Assembly (NCBI GenBank): GCA_030867875.1
Contig: JAOWCC010000655.1
Coordinates: 4,069,083-4,133,082, forward strand
Source: Actinernus sp. WN-2022
Taxonomy: Eukaryota > Cnidaria > Anthozoa > Actiniaria > Actinernidae
Direction: 5' to 3'
DNA: 64,000 nucleotides
The position numbers were made by a program, and so were the translations under genes. The notes beneath the pieces are model-generated. The model ran no database searches, was not told the origin of the DNA, and saw only the letters and a program-made list of their open reading frames with translations. This document shows positions 1-11,599 of this stretch, piece after piece. Within the stretch, counting starts at the first letter, position 1. The number at the start of each line of letters is the position of its first letter.

Positions 1-282
1 AGGAGGCATCCCTTATGACGTCACAAAACGTCACAATACAGAAATAATTGACCCGAAAAATGTAGTCTTACTTTGTTACCAACCTGCCAACATTTCGTCA
101 AATTTAGAGTAGCAGTAAGGAAATGGCGTCACTTTTACGTTTTATGTTACACTCAACCCCGCCGTTTTTACGGTTATTCGTGCCCGGCTTGTATTGTGTC
201 AGCGATCGGTTCAAACGTCTAACATCACCAGTTATACTGACCAATAAATTGTGTACCTTTTGTGAGAACATAATCAGAATCA
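1..282. other. unassigned sequence
   Basis: I see no convincing gene here. The + strand reading frame beginning at 123 has no recognisable motif and runs into a Penelope-like fragment in another frame, so I do not treat it as coding. Confidence 0.4.
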
Positions 283-417
283 ATGAGAACTTTACAACTT
301 CGTTTAGAAGTCATCTATTCTAAACGCGATTCCGTGAGAAAAGCACGTGAATCATATCTCATCTATAAAGCTAAAACCCTCGAACCACTCGGAATGAATA
401 GACGTGATGAAATGTAA
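283..417 (+). pseudogene. Penelope-like element, GIY-YIG ORF C-terminal fragment
   Basis: A 44-codon frame ending in TAA contains SKRDSVRKARE followed by KTLEPLGMN. The same pattern (SKRDSIRKARE, then RTLEPYGLK) occurs near 13620-13710 directly after a GIY-YIG-like stretch, and both are followed within a few hundred bases by the same hammerhead-like hairpin. I read it as the last part of the endonuclease ORF of a 5'-truncated Penelope-like element. No RT or upstream endonuclease is visible in the window. A chance ORF is unlikely given the paired similarity. Confidence 0.6.
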
Positions 418-615
418 TTTCACCGTTTCACCTTCGGTCGGCTGTTATGTTACTCGTATCTACACTATCTTTTTAAACCTATTTCGTGATTTCCTTTTAT
501 GTGTTACTATTGTATAAAACATATGTCATCGATTTTGTAATTTCCGCTCATAGTTACGTAATTAACAATTTATATAAGCCTTGTATCGATTTGTAACCTC
601 CACTGTAAAATAAAC

Positions 616-657
616 CTGAAGAAGGCTGGTACTGGCCAGCAGCCGAAATATCGTATA
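616..657 (+). ncRNA. hammerhead-ribozyme-like motif (PLE terminal repeat)
   Basis: CTGAAGA (616-622) fits the CUGANGA core. A GGCTG/CAGCC stem II follows, then GAAA (645-648), then a possible 3-bp stem III (ATA / TAT around a 3-nt loop) ending in an H17-type A. Type I hammerheads with very short stem III are known from Penelope-like elements. A clear stem I is not visible, so activity is uncertain. Confidence 0.5.
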
Positions 658-660
658 AAC

Positions 661-1471
661 CTCGACAAGCGTTGTATTTGATCAGCATTGCAGTAGTCTT
701 CGGACACTTTATCATTATAATCATGTGTATGCATGGACTAGCAAAGTACACCGCCATTATATACGATCCAGACACCTTAAATCATGGAAAATGTTGTATT
801 TATAATGTTAGAAGTGTCGCCGACTTCGTCTTAAATACGTTAGTGCTGTGAATCTGCATGAAGAGCTATGTCATGCTATTGCACATGTGTGGAGTCAAGT
901 TTCTATTCGTGGAAGTTAATTGGCTGCAAACAGTTTAAAGTCCCTTCACTCTTTGATTGAAGTGATATGCAATACCCCCCATCTCCGCTGAAAATAACTG
1001 TCCAGCCCGGGCAGCGAATATATCCTCTTTAATAAAACAACCTGCAAAACACTGACAATATAAACTCATACTGTGCATTTTAAAGATTTATTATATAGCA
1101 GTAATTGTCCGTATTTGTGGTTTGTTTGTATTTGTGTGTAGTATCTATCAAAACAGCAATTCCTTTTGATTATATAATGAATCAATGACAAGCAATGGAA
1201 ATGAAACTAGTAAACCGTGGTACATATAGTACAGATGGTATTGATATCGATATGGCAATGAAGACTGCAAATCACATAAATAAAGGTCTCGAACAATTAA
1301 ACACGACCAGGCGTTTGCTTGCAGTTCGGCGTTTAATAGAGAAAATACGATATTAGAATTTAATTAGTCAGTACAACTTCATACAATTACTTTTTTCCAG
1401 TTTAATTCAAATTGTACCCAAGCTTCTCTGATCTTTACATAATGATTTACCGATGTCATACATCTACCTAG
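661..1471. other. unassigned sequence upstream of the first visible gene A exon
   Basis: If introns are like those of gene B, this is intron 2 of gene A. I searched it for an equivalent of gene B exon 2 (the ANLDTVDRNKGQPEM region) and found none, so exons 1 and 2 of gene A probably lie upstream of the window. Confidence 0.4.
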
Positions 1472-1684
1472 GCTGGATAACAAGTTTATTCAAAGTTATC
1501 AAATTTGGCGCCAAGCTCATATCAATCACATCAGAAATCGCATACATCGGAAACAGAATATTTCGTGCCTTAACCGGATGCTGTACAGACTTCCCTGACG
1601 CCTGTCAATATCGAGATGAGTTTAACATGCTGAAGACGAGGATTACGGAGAAAAGTGAAAAAGCAGATAATCTCCAATTAGAAG
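1472..1684 (+). CDS. gene A exon 3
   Basis: Phase 1 to phase 1, 213 nt. It encodes a hydrophobic, glycine-containing helix (GWITSLFKVIKFGAK), then TGCCTDFPDAC, then a charged helix (YRDEFNMLKT). The stretch from the CC pair to MLKT is almost identical to gene B at DNA level. Acceptor CTAG, donor GTATTA. Confidence 0.82.
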
Positions 1685-4600
1685 GTATTAATATTAACAT
1701 TATTCCATTTATTTGACATTTATGTTGCTATGGATAAACGATATTACAGTACCTCATAGATCTATAAGCAATACTATAAGCAATACTTTATACTTTTATT
1801 CTATAAGCAATACTTAATGATAATAATGATGATGTTAAAAATACTAAATAATCAGTATTTGCGATCAATAATTTCAAATTCTCCGAGCTAAAATGCGTTG
1901 CTGGCTGCTATCGCAGTAGCCAATAAGAAAAGAGAAAAGCCAACTAAATGCGTTCGTTGTCTTTTGTAAACATTATAAGTTATCAGAAACTGTTGTTTGT
2001 CTAGTTTATAGACAATTTTACTTTTGTCTAGTTTATAAGCAATTTTACTATTGAATAAGATTTAACAACATTTTTCTTAAATATTAGTCTCTCTGTTTAG
2101 TATTAAAGTAACGTTTCTAACTTATACTGCGCTTGCGTCATAAACAATGTAACTTGCATAACTTTTATCTCTTTATTTCTAAAGCAAGATGTCTGCTTTA
2201 ATGTTTTCAATGTTTTGATTTGCTTACTAGCGAAAAACCTTCAAGTATGGACAAACTACAGTATCAACAAGTTTGATAACATTTTGAAAGCATTAAATAG
2301 GATTGCAGACGAACAAGAACAGAATCTTCAAAGCATGTCTCCTGGAATAGATAACGCCCTCAGAAACGAGTCAAAGAAAATTGAGGCAGGTAGTTTTAAT
2401 TCATGGTATGCTAAGCATATTAAATGTTATTCAGTTATCTTTTCAACTTTTTGGCGGTTACTTGGTGACGTCATTTTCCCACCAAAAATCGTTAAAATTC
2501 GAAGAAAAAAGAAAGAATATCTGTTAACTTGGAAAATTTGGTCTCCATTGGATGAATTCTGAAAAGGTTTAATGAAAATATCCCCATTTCTTGATCTGGC
2601 ACAGCTGACCCAGCTGATCCGGCCTTATAACCCATCAAATAGTTTCTCTCTCGCGTGATTGGTTCAATGCGTCACGTGACCAGATATTTTCTCTCCGTGA
2701 GGGGGAAATATCAGCGAATACACACCCTGTGAGCGTGTAAGCGCGTGTCAAAGAAAATATTTGAAGGATGATAACAACAATAACCTACATTGTGGCGTCG
2801 AAATATGCCCTTATATTTGTCCTTGGATCTGATCCTCAAAGCTCACAGTTTGTTCTCTTCTCGGAACAGACAATGGCGGTCAGCGGACGAAATGTCAGGG
2901 CACATTTCGACGCCACGAATAGGTTATTGTATTTTATAATGCACACTAAACACTAAACACCAAACATAAGATTTATGCAAAAGGTTAAATCAAAAGTCAA
3001 ACGCAGTATAAATGATAAAATTGTGACCTTAGTTATTTTGTTATCAAACTAATTATTTTAAATTCTCTTTCATAATCAGGAAATTATCAAAAAAATGAAC
3101 AATCGCTCGGAGGCTGTAGGGTTTTTGGAGGTAGACAACATGTATGTGGCAGCCATTGAAAACGAGGTGGGTATCACATCCTCGATTATTGGTCTTTTGA
3201 TGCCTGTTGCTTTTAGAATATTCAAGTTTGCAAAGGAGAGGGTAGCAGCAAGAACCACGGCAAAGGTAAGAAAACAAAATGAGCGTTTATTGATAATAAT
3301 AATGACATTAATGATAATGATATTAATAATTCTTTATCAGGAGGCCTATACTCGCCAAAGCGATATAAATAAAAAAATACAGGAAACCGTTACCAGGTCT
3401 CCCACTGAGCCAGAGGCTTATATTTAAGTATTCCGACGAACTCGATTTGGAATTTTGGTTGGTTTTGAGGAGGGAAGAAACCCGGAGAACCCGGAGAAAA
3501 ACACTCGGAGCAAGGGCGAGATACCAACAAACTCAACTCACATATGTCACATATGGTGCCGTGTCCGGGAATCGAATCTGGGCCACAGAAGTGAGAGGCG
3601 AAGCGCTTAACCACTGCACCATCCCGGCATCCCGGTGGTCATTCAACAACATTAAATTATTAATACATATAATATTACAAGATATTACAATATTACAAGA
3701 TGATTTTAGAAGAAGAAAACATTGAAGATAAAATTATTAAGATCGAGATCATAAATGGGGACAAGTTAAGCAAACCTTATTAATAACTATACTTATTATA
3801 CGACTTTGAATTTTCGAGTGCACATACGGGACAATTAAAACGAGTGCACTCATACACGACTTTCATAATGGCCGCCTCCTAATTTGCATATGTGATTTTC
3901 CGTTTCGGTTGTTTATCCACATTTATAGAAAATATGAACATTGCCATGTGAAAGAGCATGTCGACATTAGTGAACTTGTGAAAGTTGAGTGCTGTAGCTT
4001 ATAAAGCAATTAAGTTACAGCCAGTTGAAATTAGAGACATTTGTATGAGAAAAACAACGGAGGCCTTTATAGCCTCGCTTTCATATTTTTCTGCATTACA
4101 AATGCTCATAGCTCAAATGCAATTCTCCACATTGCTCTAAAACTCAAAACTCTTACTAGTTTTAATGTGATCTTTCATGTGGTAGCATTGGTTTCCCTCT
4201 ACAGATTTATCTTCCAAATTATGCAAATTAGGAGCCGACCATTATGAAAGTCGTGTATATGCGATCGAAATACATGGGTCACAAATCGCTTTTCGCCGAT
4301 TTATGAGGTTTTAAAGCGCCACCCTTCCCTTGTAATTACCGAAATCCGGTTTAATTTGAGTATTTCCGGAATGCAAGAATGAAATGTCAGTAATTATACA
4401 CCGCATGTTATCACATGTAAGACGATAGTTAAAATTAGCCATTGCTACTATACAAATTTCAACAGTTTATGCCTTCTGTCACATCGTTTGACCTCAAACT
4501 TTGCGACGATGTCCATGGATAAATATGAATTCATCTTTCCATATTCCCGAAGTAGATTAGCAAACATTCCAACTTAACATTTTCGTTAAGGCTGGTCGCT

Positions 4601-7600
4601 TAACTAACTAACTATAAATTATTGCTGATTTATTATAATATGAATTTGCACGATGGTGTCATTTGACTGAAATTACCAGAATCCTTTGCGCGGTTTCTTT
4701 TGTTCCTCTAATTTAGTGCATTCTCTTGGTATTCTCAAAGGAATTGGAAAATCTGAATAAGAAAAATAATTTGAAAAGGGTTATGGTATTTGTAGTCCTA
4801 TTGTGTTGTGTAATAGACATTATGCACGATGACGTATGATAACTACGCTACCAGAACCATTTGTTACTCTAATTTAGACCATTGTCTTGGGTTTTAAAAT
4901 TTGAATTAAAAAAATAATTCTGATAGTCTAGTAGATATAACACATAATACCTATTATTCCTCGTGGGGTCTTTCTGTCACAAGAACAATCGCCATTGGTT
5001 AATAGCGAAAAACTAAGGCGTAATGCACAGTTGACGTAACGATGGCAATGTCAAAACGATCGTCTTAAGACAGCTGATTGGTTCCCGGCTAAATATAGCA
5101 ACACGGAAAAAAAAGACGAAAAACGCTTACGTTTAATTTCTTGACTCGGTCATTAAATGGTACATCGCCTGCTCGAATAAAACAAAATGGTGTATTGAAT
5201 AAATTTGAAACTGTATCGCCCTTCAGGATCGATCTGTGCAATACCCTCCAGACATGAGCTTCCTATTTATTAGTTTTTAAATTTACAATTGAAAAGGGAG
5301 AGTGAATTACATTTGCTGATATCAATTTTATTTTTTGATGAACGTTATTGCGATAAATAAGTGGACGTCTTAATTTTAAATAGTTTAAGATGCTTTAAAC
5401 ATCAGAGAAGAATGAAGAGAGTTTGTTGTGGGATTTTGTTTCTTAAAAAGGCATCAAAGTTAATAAACATAATTTTTATTTTGAGGCTAAAATGAAACGT
5501 ATTTTTAAATAAATCAGCAATATAAAAAAATACTATTTTATTTGTTTAATTCCGTTATCAACAACTAAGCTAATACGATAGCTAGGTTTGAATGAGATAG
5601 TGTTTTAATATTGCTTCTTGTTTTTAAATTTAGTTTGAGAAAACGGCCGGTGTTTCTCTTAAAGCTCCACCGACATCGAGTTCACAGTTCGACAAGTTGA
5701 AGTTCGTCAAATTCCTCGCATCTTCCGCGACAGACGTCTTGTTTGAAGTAACAAAAATAAAAACGGCACTTAATGGAAAGTACGGGAAGGCTTCTAGAAT
5801 CGCTCAAGGCGTTGACCAAGGATTTCAAGCTGCTTTTGGCTTCGTAGTTTCAGGTACGCTAGGGAAGACATGTTTTATTTCATGGATAGATGTAACGTTT
5901 TTAGTCAGAATGTCTTTCATTACTGTCCCAGGGTTGCGCTATATTCGTTCATTGATCTTAATAAGAGATATTGTAGTTGAGTCTACGAATAGCAGTTTCA
6001 GCGGTATTGACCCGAACGCCTCACTTCAATGTAATGAAGCGCCATTGAAACCATCATTCTTACACGACACCAACACCCTCCTAAACAAGCACGACTAATT
6101 TAGATACACAGTTTGAATAGCGCTTCATTACATTGAAGTGAGGCGTTCGGGTCAATACCGCTGAAACTGCTATTCGTAGACTCAACTACAATATCTCATA
6201 TTAGAATGTTACTGATTCACGAGACTCCATCTTGAGGTCCGTGTTTGGATGATCGATCAGACGCATTAGCATTTGCTAGTCATCCTCACAACGCAACTCT
6301 ATTGTGGTGTTTAATAGACGATTGCATTAACGTGTTAGACATTAAAAACAGCTCAAGAGTTATCTGGGCCACAAAGCGCATCTCATAACTCAGTGATGCC
6401 ATGAATGATTAGCCCACGTGGTAGAGTGTGCGAGAAGGACCGGGGACGTAAAATAACTCATTATTGCGCTATTTCGGTAAAGAATAGGGGATTGTATCGC
6501 GGCAACCTGTATTATGTATACAGCCTGGTATTCTGGACGTACTAACAAACTGCATGGCAACGCATTGTAAGAAATAACAGTCTCCTTAAATGTGAAAGGC
6601 ATCTGAATATCATTCTATATAGAATTTGCGCTATATAAATTAACACCTTCACTTTAAGTTTACAAATACGATGTTTTAAGCAAATGATACTCATCTTAAT
6701 ATTTGATGTTTCTCCACTTTATATAATCATCGAAATAGGTATTAACATCTGGGCAATTATCGCAAGTCGTGAATCATGTCGACAGAAACGGGATGACGCT
6801 AAACACGCCACAGAAGAGTTAAGACAAGCAGAGACCGCGTTTGACGAGTCAATCAGAGAAATCACAGAGATAAGAAACATTATGGAAACGGTAACGTTGT
6901 TGAAATCATATAATCATAAATCCGAACATGTCTTTCCGTTTATTATTTTATAATATTAAAGCGCTATATCTGTGATCAGTTATGCATGTTACTGGCACTG
7001 GTAATTATGAATATTCGATGTTTACCAACCTTCTTAACAGTGGAAAATTCCAACTATTTACATTCTTTGAAGAACTATTTAAAAATCCTGTAAATATCTA
7101 TAAAATATGAACATTTCTTTTGTTAATTGATAACTCTAAATTGTACATTTAAAAACATTTTACAAACATTTGAAACAGTTGAAAACTTAGATAATTTTAC
7201 AAAACATCTGAAGGTATTTTAAACTAATTATTGTCTGATTAGATGTATTCCTTTATTTCTTCATTTATTTATAACCCTGACACAATTTAAGACTGCAACC
7301 GTGTAAGGACAAAGGAATATTTTGGGTGATGAAAATGCACCAATTTGTCACTTGTTAATACTTGATATCAATTAAAATGTAGTGTAAGAAACTGAACGCC
7401 CTTACGTCTGTCAATATCATTACAAGTAAATCAATGAACATGGTGGGATAGTTATTCACCAGGTGTTGCTAATAGCAAGTTACACAGTATTCTAACAGCA
7501 AAAATCAATCTCAGAACGGTTTAAATTCAATATATTAGCATTACTTTAACCTTGTTTTTTTTTAATTTTCAAGTCTTTTACGTACGTTCGTGGCAATATT

Positions 7601-10600
7601 ACAGCCGCAAATGTCATTGAAGTTCTCAAGAACATCAAAACAATGGTACAAGAAGTATTTAGCTCAAGTCAAGAAATGGTATGTTGAAATGTTTTCTAGC
7701 TTTAAACAGGTAAACAGAAATCCTCAAAACCAGAACCCCCAGAATGATAAGAAAGTTTCCTATAGGCAATTAATTTATTGAATTTAGTAGTCGTCACATT
7801 TTGAAAACAATTAAAAGGAAAGAACTCGCTCAAATACCCCAGCCGACCTTACTTTATGAATGCCGATTTACGCGGTACCACTTTATCGCATGCAATGTTA
7901 GTTTACGCCAAGCTTACAACACAAATTGCTTCGTGTACATCAACCCTACAACTTTCTTACGACTAGTTGTTGCGTACAACAAGAACAATTGGATAAGGTA
8001 ATAACTACTGTATGCGACAAGTGTAAGCATTAAATCGTGCGAATTGACCTTAATGATTCATAATTCACACACTTTTAAAAGCGAAATTTAAACGAAGTTG
8101 TCTCATGGAAGAGTTAGCGCAGGGCCGTAGCATGCCCTGAAAAACTGGGGGGGCACAAAGTCATTTCGCAACACGTGATCACCAAAACATATTTAATTTC
8201 ATAGATAATCCTTATTTAAAGTTATGTACACTCTGATGGCATTCCTATAGTAGGGTCAACGAGCCTATGGCAATTTTTTTTTTAAAGCGAGTTGACTAGT
8301 CTCGCGTTGGTGGCTCAAGCGAGTTTCGCCTATGGCTGGAGACACGCCGTTTTACAGCGTTCAACAAAAAAATCCCCTGGGTTTCCGAGAGGGCCAGGTA
8401 CCTGATAATACCTTGTTGTTGTTTTTTTGGAAAAAAATTGGGGGGGGGGGGGGGGGCACGGGCCCCCCCGGCCTCTAAGGGCGCTACGGCCATGTAGCGC
8501 AACTACTAGAAATGTAAGCTCTTTGATGGCTTTCAGAAAAATGGACGCTAATAGGGTCGTCCGTTGCTTGAGCCCAAAAGAAAATCTGGATGTTCTTTGG
8601 TTTCTAGACCACCAGATAGGTTTGTTACAGTTGCTCATGTCGCCTCTGATTGACACAAGTCTTGTAATAAATGTTTTCCACGATATTTGTTATTGAAGTT
8701 ATTTTCTTCGTTATTTAAGGTTCAAGTCGCCGTTGATATCCAGTCGTTTTTGGATCGAATATTTACGGAAACATCGTATAAACAGACCTACAATCTGGAG
8801 GAATTATTACTTCGAGCACTGAACAAGATACCCTTTGCCATAAACTGTTATACCCAGAAGGTAAGCATTAATTCAGATCTAACTGAGTTGAAATTCATAA
8901 CTCATTTCGCCATCCCCTCTGTCGTCTGGCTCTATCGACTTGCTGTCGTCATAAATCCACTTTTTAACTCCTGGTTATGCGATCGAAGCATATAGGAACG
9001 AGTTATTGCAATGGGCAGTTGTGTCGCTGCATTTCAATGCGTTTAGTACTATTTCAAACACGAATTGTATTGTGTTATCAGAGGTTCCAAATATTGAGAA
9101 AACAATGAAACCCGAGAGGCGAATAGATTCACACTTCAATTGATAATCCCACTACTACTTTCAGAACCTTGATAAACCACGCTAGTATATTATTCTTTAA
9201 TTCTATGAAATGTATATGTGGTAATACAGTACTGATTTGCAGCCGTAAAATATGTTGCATTACAATTATACCCTTGCTGTACAATGACCTCTGACTAGAA
9301 ATATCCACGAGTTTATCATTGAATGGCTAAGTTTGGAAATTAATAATGGTTGCCCTATCGGTTTTAGCAAACGTATGTTGTACAAATTGGAATCGGCATA
9401 TCGACCGATTATTATGGACATCTTTGGACTTCCATATATATGATTTAATAGTAGAAGAAGCCGTGCTGCAACTTTGCCGAATGGAAAACAATAGGAAGCA
9501 ATTTCAATCAACATGCAGTTACCGCGCAGCAAGTCGTTACAGGAACGTTAAAAAGAAGGCCATGGCAAGGAAACGTAATGAACAGAATAAACTGGCCGGG
9601 TATGGGGATATATATTTTTTAAAGCCGCAGAAACGCATTATCTAAGAGGTTATATCTATAGGACATTAATTGTTTGACGACTGCTGTATTGCACTTGTGC
9701 TATGTCGAATTTACACTTGTTTCGTAATCTGTCGTAATTGTATATTATTTATTTATTTATTTATGATTCTTCTGAAGTGTTTTAAATACTTGCTTCATGC
9801 ATGGATATCGAACTACGATCTTTATACATCAACATTTTCATGCAAAGCCTATCGGCGGAACATTCTTCTCCTGCGTACTAAAATGACAGTTTACATACAT
9901 CAGCATGATAAATATATGCTTAGTTTCAACATATTCACGAGCTACCATTACTTTCATATCTTTTATTTTAGATTATGATGGTAAACTACGTTGTGGATAA
10001 CTGCAGGAAAGGCAGTGCGTCCTTCGATACTTTGTATACAGAAGGTAATGAACTCTTCGACAGCGACAACCCACAGAGCTGTGAACTAAAGATTGGCTTC
10101 AGATACGTCAATAAGGCGGCTTTGAAGGAGGCTTTGAAAACAGAGGCTAGAAAACAAGGTTTCAACGAGAACTGTGTACTCAATAACCCGGCTAAGAGGA
10201 CTATGGCATGCTCGTTCAAAGAGAATGGTTTTGATGTTCCTTATATTGCAGCCCAAATGGGAATAACACAGGTTTGGTTTTACTACATCAGAATCACCAA
10301 TTTATGAATGTGGAATGATGAGAATAGTTAAATCGATAAATCCTCCCCCAATAAAAGTAATAATCATGAAAGGAAAACAAACTAGATATATGAGAAGGAG
10401 CTTTCCCTGCGCATATGTATGAATGAAGGATGAATCAAGAATGAAGATCGAATCACTTCCCTAAAAACTATAGAGAACAATTTATGTTTAAATAGCGCAC
10501 TGTTTCCTACTTTTATGACGTAAAAACGAGAGAAGTTTAAACAAGTCTCAACTTCGCTCCTTTGCAAACATCCCTGTGTTTACAGATCATCATGCAAAAA

Positions 10601-10981
10601 CGGGGAACGTTAACAGCCAATTAGAGTGCATGTACTACTGAACATGTTTCATAATACACTACATTTATCAAAGCACATGAACAGCAATTAATTTTTTAGT
10701 AGTAGTTTAAAGCTGAAATATGTTTTACTTTAGCCATGTTTTCTTTTACGAAGCCCAGTTATAAGCTACAGCTTTGCAATTGAAACTATTATTGAAACTG
10801 ATCATGATTTTAACGATAGGCCGAGGCAGAAGCATTGATCGAGAATTGTCCTGTTAAAGCGTCGCTGACCCCGGCACAGGAAGGACAAGTCTGTCGGCTC
10901 AGGGAGTATTTAAATAACGATCAGATCGCTCAAGCTCTGGGAGTTGATGTCAACTTAGTAAGAAAAGTCAAGTGTCCATAG
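1472..10981 (+). CDS. gene A: paralogue of gene B, secreted helical cysteine-rich protein of unknown function (5' part outside window)
   Basis: Nine exons: 1472-1684, 2231-2385, 3080-3265, 5634-5853, 6739-6890, 7574-7678, 8720-8860, 9972-10271, 10820-10981. Together they give 544 residues and a TAG stop. Lengths and phases equal gene B exons 3-9 exactly (213, 155, 186, 220, 152, 105, 141 nt); exons 10 and 11 are 300 and 162 nt against 318 and 168. The CC-C motif (TGCCTDFPDAC), the RESCRQ motif and the C-terminal cysteines are shared. All junctions are GT-AG except the donor of intron 4, which is GC (GAG|GCAGGT). Introns hold MITEs and a SINE that differ from those of gene B, so the duplication is older than these insertions. 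I do not recognise the family. By analogy with gene B it should begin with a signal peptide, encoded upstream of this window. Confidence 0.8.
2231..2385 (+). CDS. gene A exon 4 (apparent GC donor)
   Basis: Phase 1 to phase 0, 155 nt, same length as its gene B partner. It encodes a helical segment with NLQVWTNYSINKF. The homologous splice position reads GAG|GCAGGT, where gene B has CAG|GTTAAT. The nearest GT donor, 4 nt further on, would shift the frame and hit a stop early in the next exon, so a GC-AG intron is the reading that keeps the protein intact. Confidence 0.78.
2777..2930. mobile_element. MITE in gene A intron 4
   Basis: Ends are imperfect inverted repeats of about 35 bp: ACAATAACCTACATTGTGGC at the left and the reverse complement ending GGTTATTGT at the right. 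There is no coding capacity. I could not fix a target-site duplication. Confidence 0.6.
3080..3265 (+). CDS. gene A exon 5
   Basis: Phase 0 to 0, 186 nt. It contains the hydrophobic stretch SSIIGLLMPVAFRIFKFA followed by a basic segment. It matches gene B exon 5 (FPIVSLVMPVGAKIYKFS) in position and length. Acceptor AATCAG, donor GTAAGA. Confidence 0.82.
3440..3640 (-). mobile_element. tRNA-derived SINE, reverse orientation, in gene A intron 5
   Basis: On the minus strand, GGTGCAGTGGTTAAGCG resembles a pol III A box and AGATTCGATTCC resembles a B box, spaced as in a tRNA. The body then continues into CTCCGGGTTCTCCGGGTTTC. The tRNA acceptor stem is not preserved, so this is a SINE rather than a tRNA gene. 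Confidence 0.6.
3852..4258. mobile_element. foldback MITE in gene A intron 5
   Basis: Left end ATACACGACTTTCATAATGG and right end its near reverse complement (CCATTATGAAAGTCGTGTAT) form inverted repeats of about 36 bp around a roughly 330-bp interior without a gene. Confidence 0.7.
4259..5633. other. remainder of gene A intron 5
   Basis: AT-rich intronic DNA. I see no exon, RNA gene or clear repeat in it. Confidence 0.5.
5634..5853 (+). CDS. gene A exon 6
   Basis: Phase 0 to 1, 220 nt. It encodes GVSLKAPP, a serine-rich linker and a lysine-rich helix ending GVDQGFQAAFGFVVS, a hydrophobic run that continues into exon 7. Acceptor TTTAG, donor GTACGC. Confidence 0.82.
5965..6197. mobile_element. 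hairpin MITE in gene A intron 6
   Basis: Two near-perfect inverted arms of about 80 bp (GAGATATTGTAGTTGAGTCT and its reverse complement) surround a loop of about 70 bp. The arms create spurious reading frames. Confidence 0.75.
6739..6890 (+). CDS. gene A exon 7
   Basis: Phase 1 to 0, 152 nt. A short hydrophobic start (INIWAIIASRESCRQ) is followed by a charged helix with coiled-coil character (DDAKHATEELRQAETAFDES). Gene B has the same layout. Confidence 0.82.
7574..7678 (+). CDS. gene A exon 8
   Basis: Phase 0 to 0, 105 nt, 35 codons. It reads RGNITAANVIEVLKNIKTMV and ends SSSQEM before GTATGT. It closely matches gene B exon 8. Confidence 0.8.
8120..8494. mobile_element. hAT-like MITE candidate with G run, gene A intron 8
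   Basis: The left end CAGGGCCGTAGC and right end GCTACGGCCATG are inverted. A 5-bp TAGCG flanks both sides. A 17-nt G run (8440-8456) sits inside. Superfamily assignment is tentative. Confidence 0.45.
8720..8860 (+). CDS. gene A exon 9
   Basis: Phase 0 to 0, 141 nt. It encodes VDIQSFLDRIFTETSYKQTY, LEELLLRALNKIPF and CYTQK. The TETSY-Q-TY-LEE core is shared with gene B. Acceptor TTTAAG, donor GTAAGC. Confidence 0.82.
8861..9971. other. gene A intron 9, no recognised content
   Basis: Overlapping 99- and 88-codon frames on the two strands (9346-9645 + and 9266-9532 -) lack any motif I know and have no counterpart in gene B. An ATTT microsatellite lies near 9745. Confidence 0.4.
9972..10271 (+). 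CDS. gene A exon 10
   Basis: Phase 0 to 0, 300 nt. It encodes MVNYVVDNCRKG, ELKIGFRYVNKAALKEAL, NENCVLNNP and ACSFKENGFDVPYIAAQMGI. Four cysteines start the C-terminal domain. It is six codons shorter than gene B, which carries an extra PSNPEN-like insert. Confidence 0.82.
10820..10981 (+). CDS. gene A exon 11 (terminal coding)
   Basis: Phase 0 start, 162 nt, TAG stop at 10979-10981. It completes the first cysteine-bracketed unit (IENC) and holds the second (VCRLREYL, DQIAQALGVDVN, VKC). A donor-like AGAAAG|GTAATA follows 6 nt after the stop, as in gene B. Confidence 0.82.
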   Translation, partial: AEAEALIENCPVKASLTPAQEGQVCRLREYLNNDQIAQALGVDVNLVRKVKCP

Positions 10982-10987
10982 AGAAAG

Positions 10988-11599
10988 GTAATATTAATGA
11001 TAATGGTAATACAAGATAACTGTAACTGTAATGATAATAGTAAAGGTAATTAGAATTGCCATTGTAATGGTAAGTATAGGTTAATGCATGGTTATGGTAT
11101 AGCTATAATGTGAAGTAAAGGTAATGGCAAAAATAATGGTAGATCTCAAGCATATTAAGGCCAGACTCGCCTGTTAATTTGACATATTTTTATTTAAAGG
11201 GAGGCTTCCATCCAATCTTTGTGAAACTCGGTAGGCTGTTTGTTATCGGTATTTGTAACAATATGAACTACTTGTATCTTTCAAAGTGGTGTCATGTGAC
11301 TTGAAAACGACCGTTAACGGTTGAAACCTTGGGACAAAAACGGGGAACGTAAAGTGAACTTAAATGAATCTTTTTTCTTCATTCTTCTATGACTCATAAT
11401 AAGGGCTTGAACGATGCGCCTTTTAATCATGTCCAGATCATAACGGAAGTAATTGATTAAAGGAAACAGGTCACGAGACATAGTAAAAAGTAAAATATCT
11501 TATAATATAAGTGACCGATACCACCTTAAAAGGCGCAAATGCAATGCAATTGTCATTTTAAGCAATGTGATAGCAAAACAAAGCCAAATTTTCCTGTGT
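10988..11599. other. sequence downstream of gene A, probably 3' UTR intron
   Basis: No gene seen. The phrase AAAAACGGGGAACGT occurs both at about 10596 and at about 11337, so a short repeat is present. Confidence 0.4.

Noticed and set aside
123..323. 66-codon + strand frame at the window start
   Set aside because: No motif; it overlaps, in another frame, a Penelope-like ORF tail that has a related second copy at 13620-13710.
8296..8696. Three frames across a G/C-rich stretch
   Set aside because: They lie in a MITE with a G run in intron 8 of gene A and have no counterpart in gene B.
9266..9645. Overlapping 99- and 88-codon frames in gene A intron 9
   Set aside because: No recognisable motif, no paralogous match in gene B, and mirrored openness on both strands.
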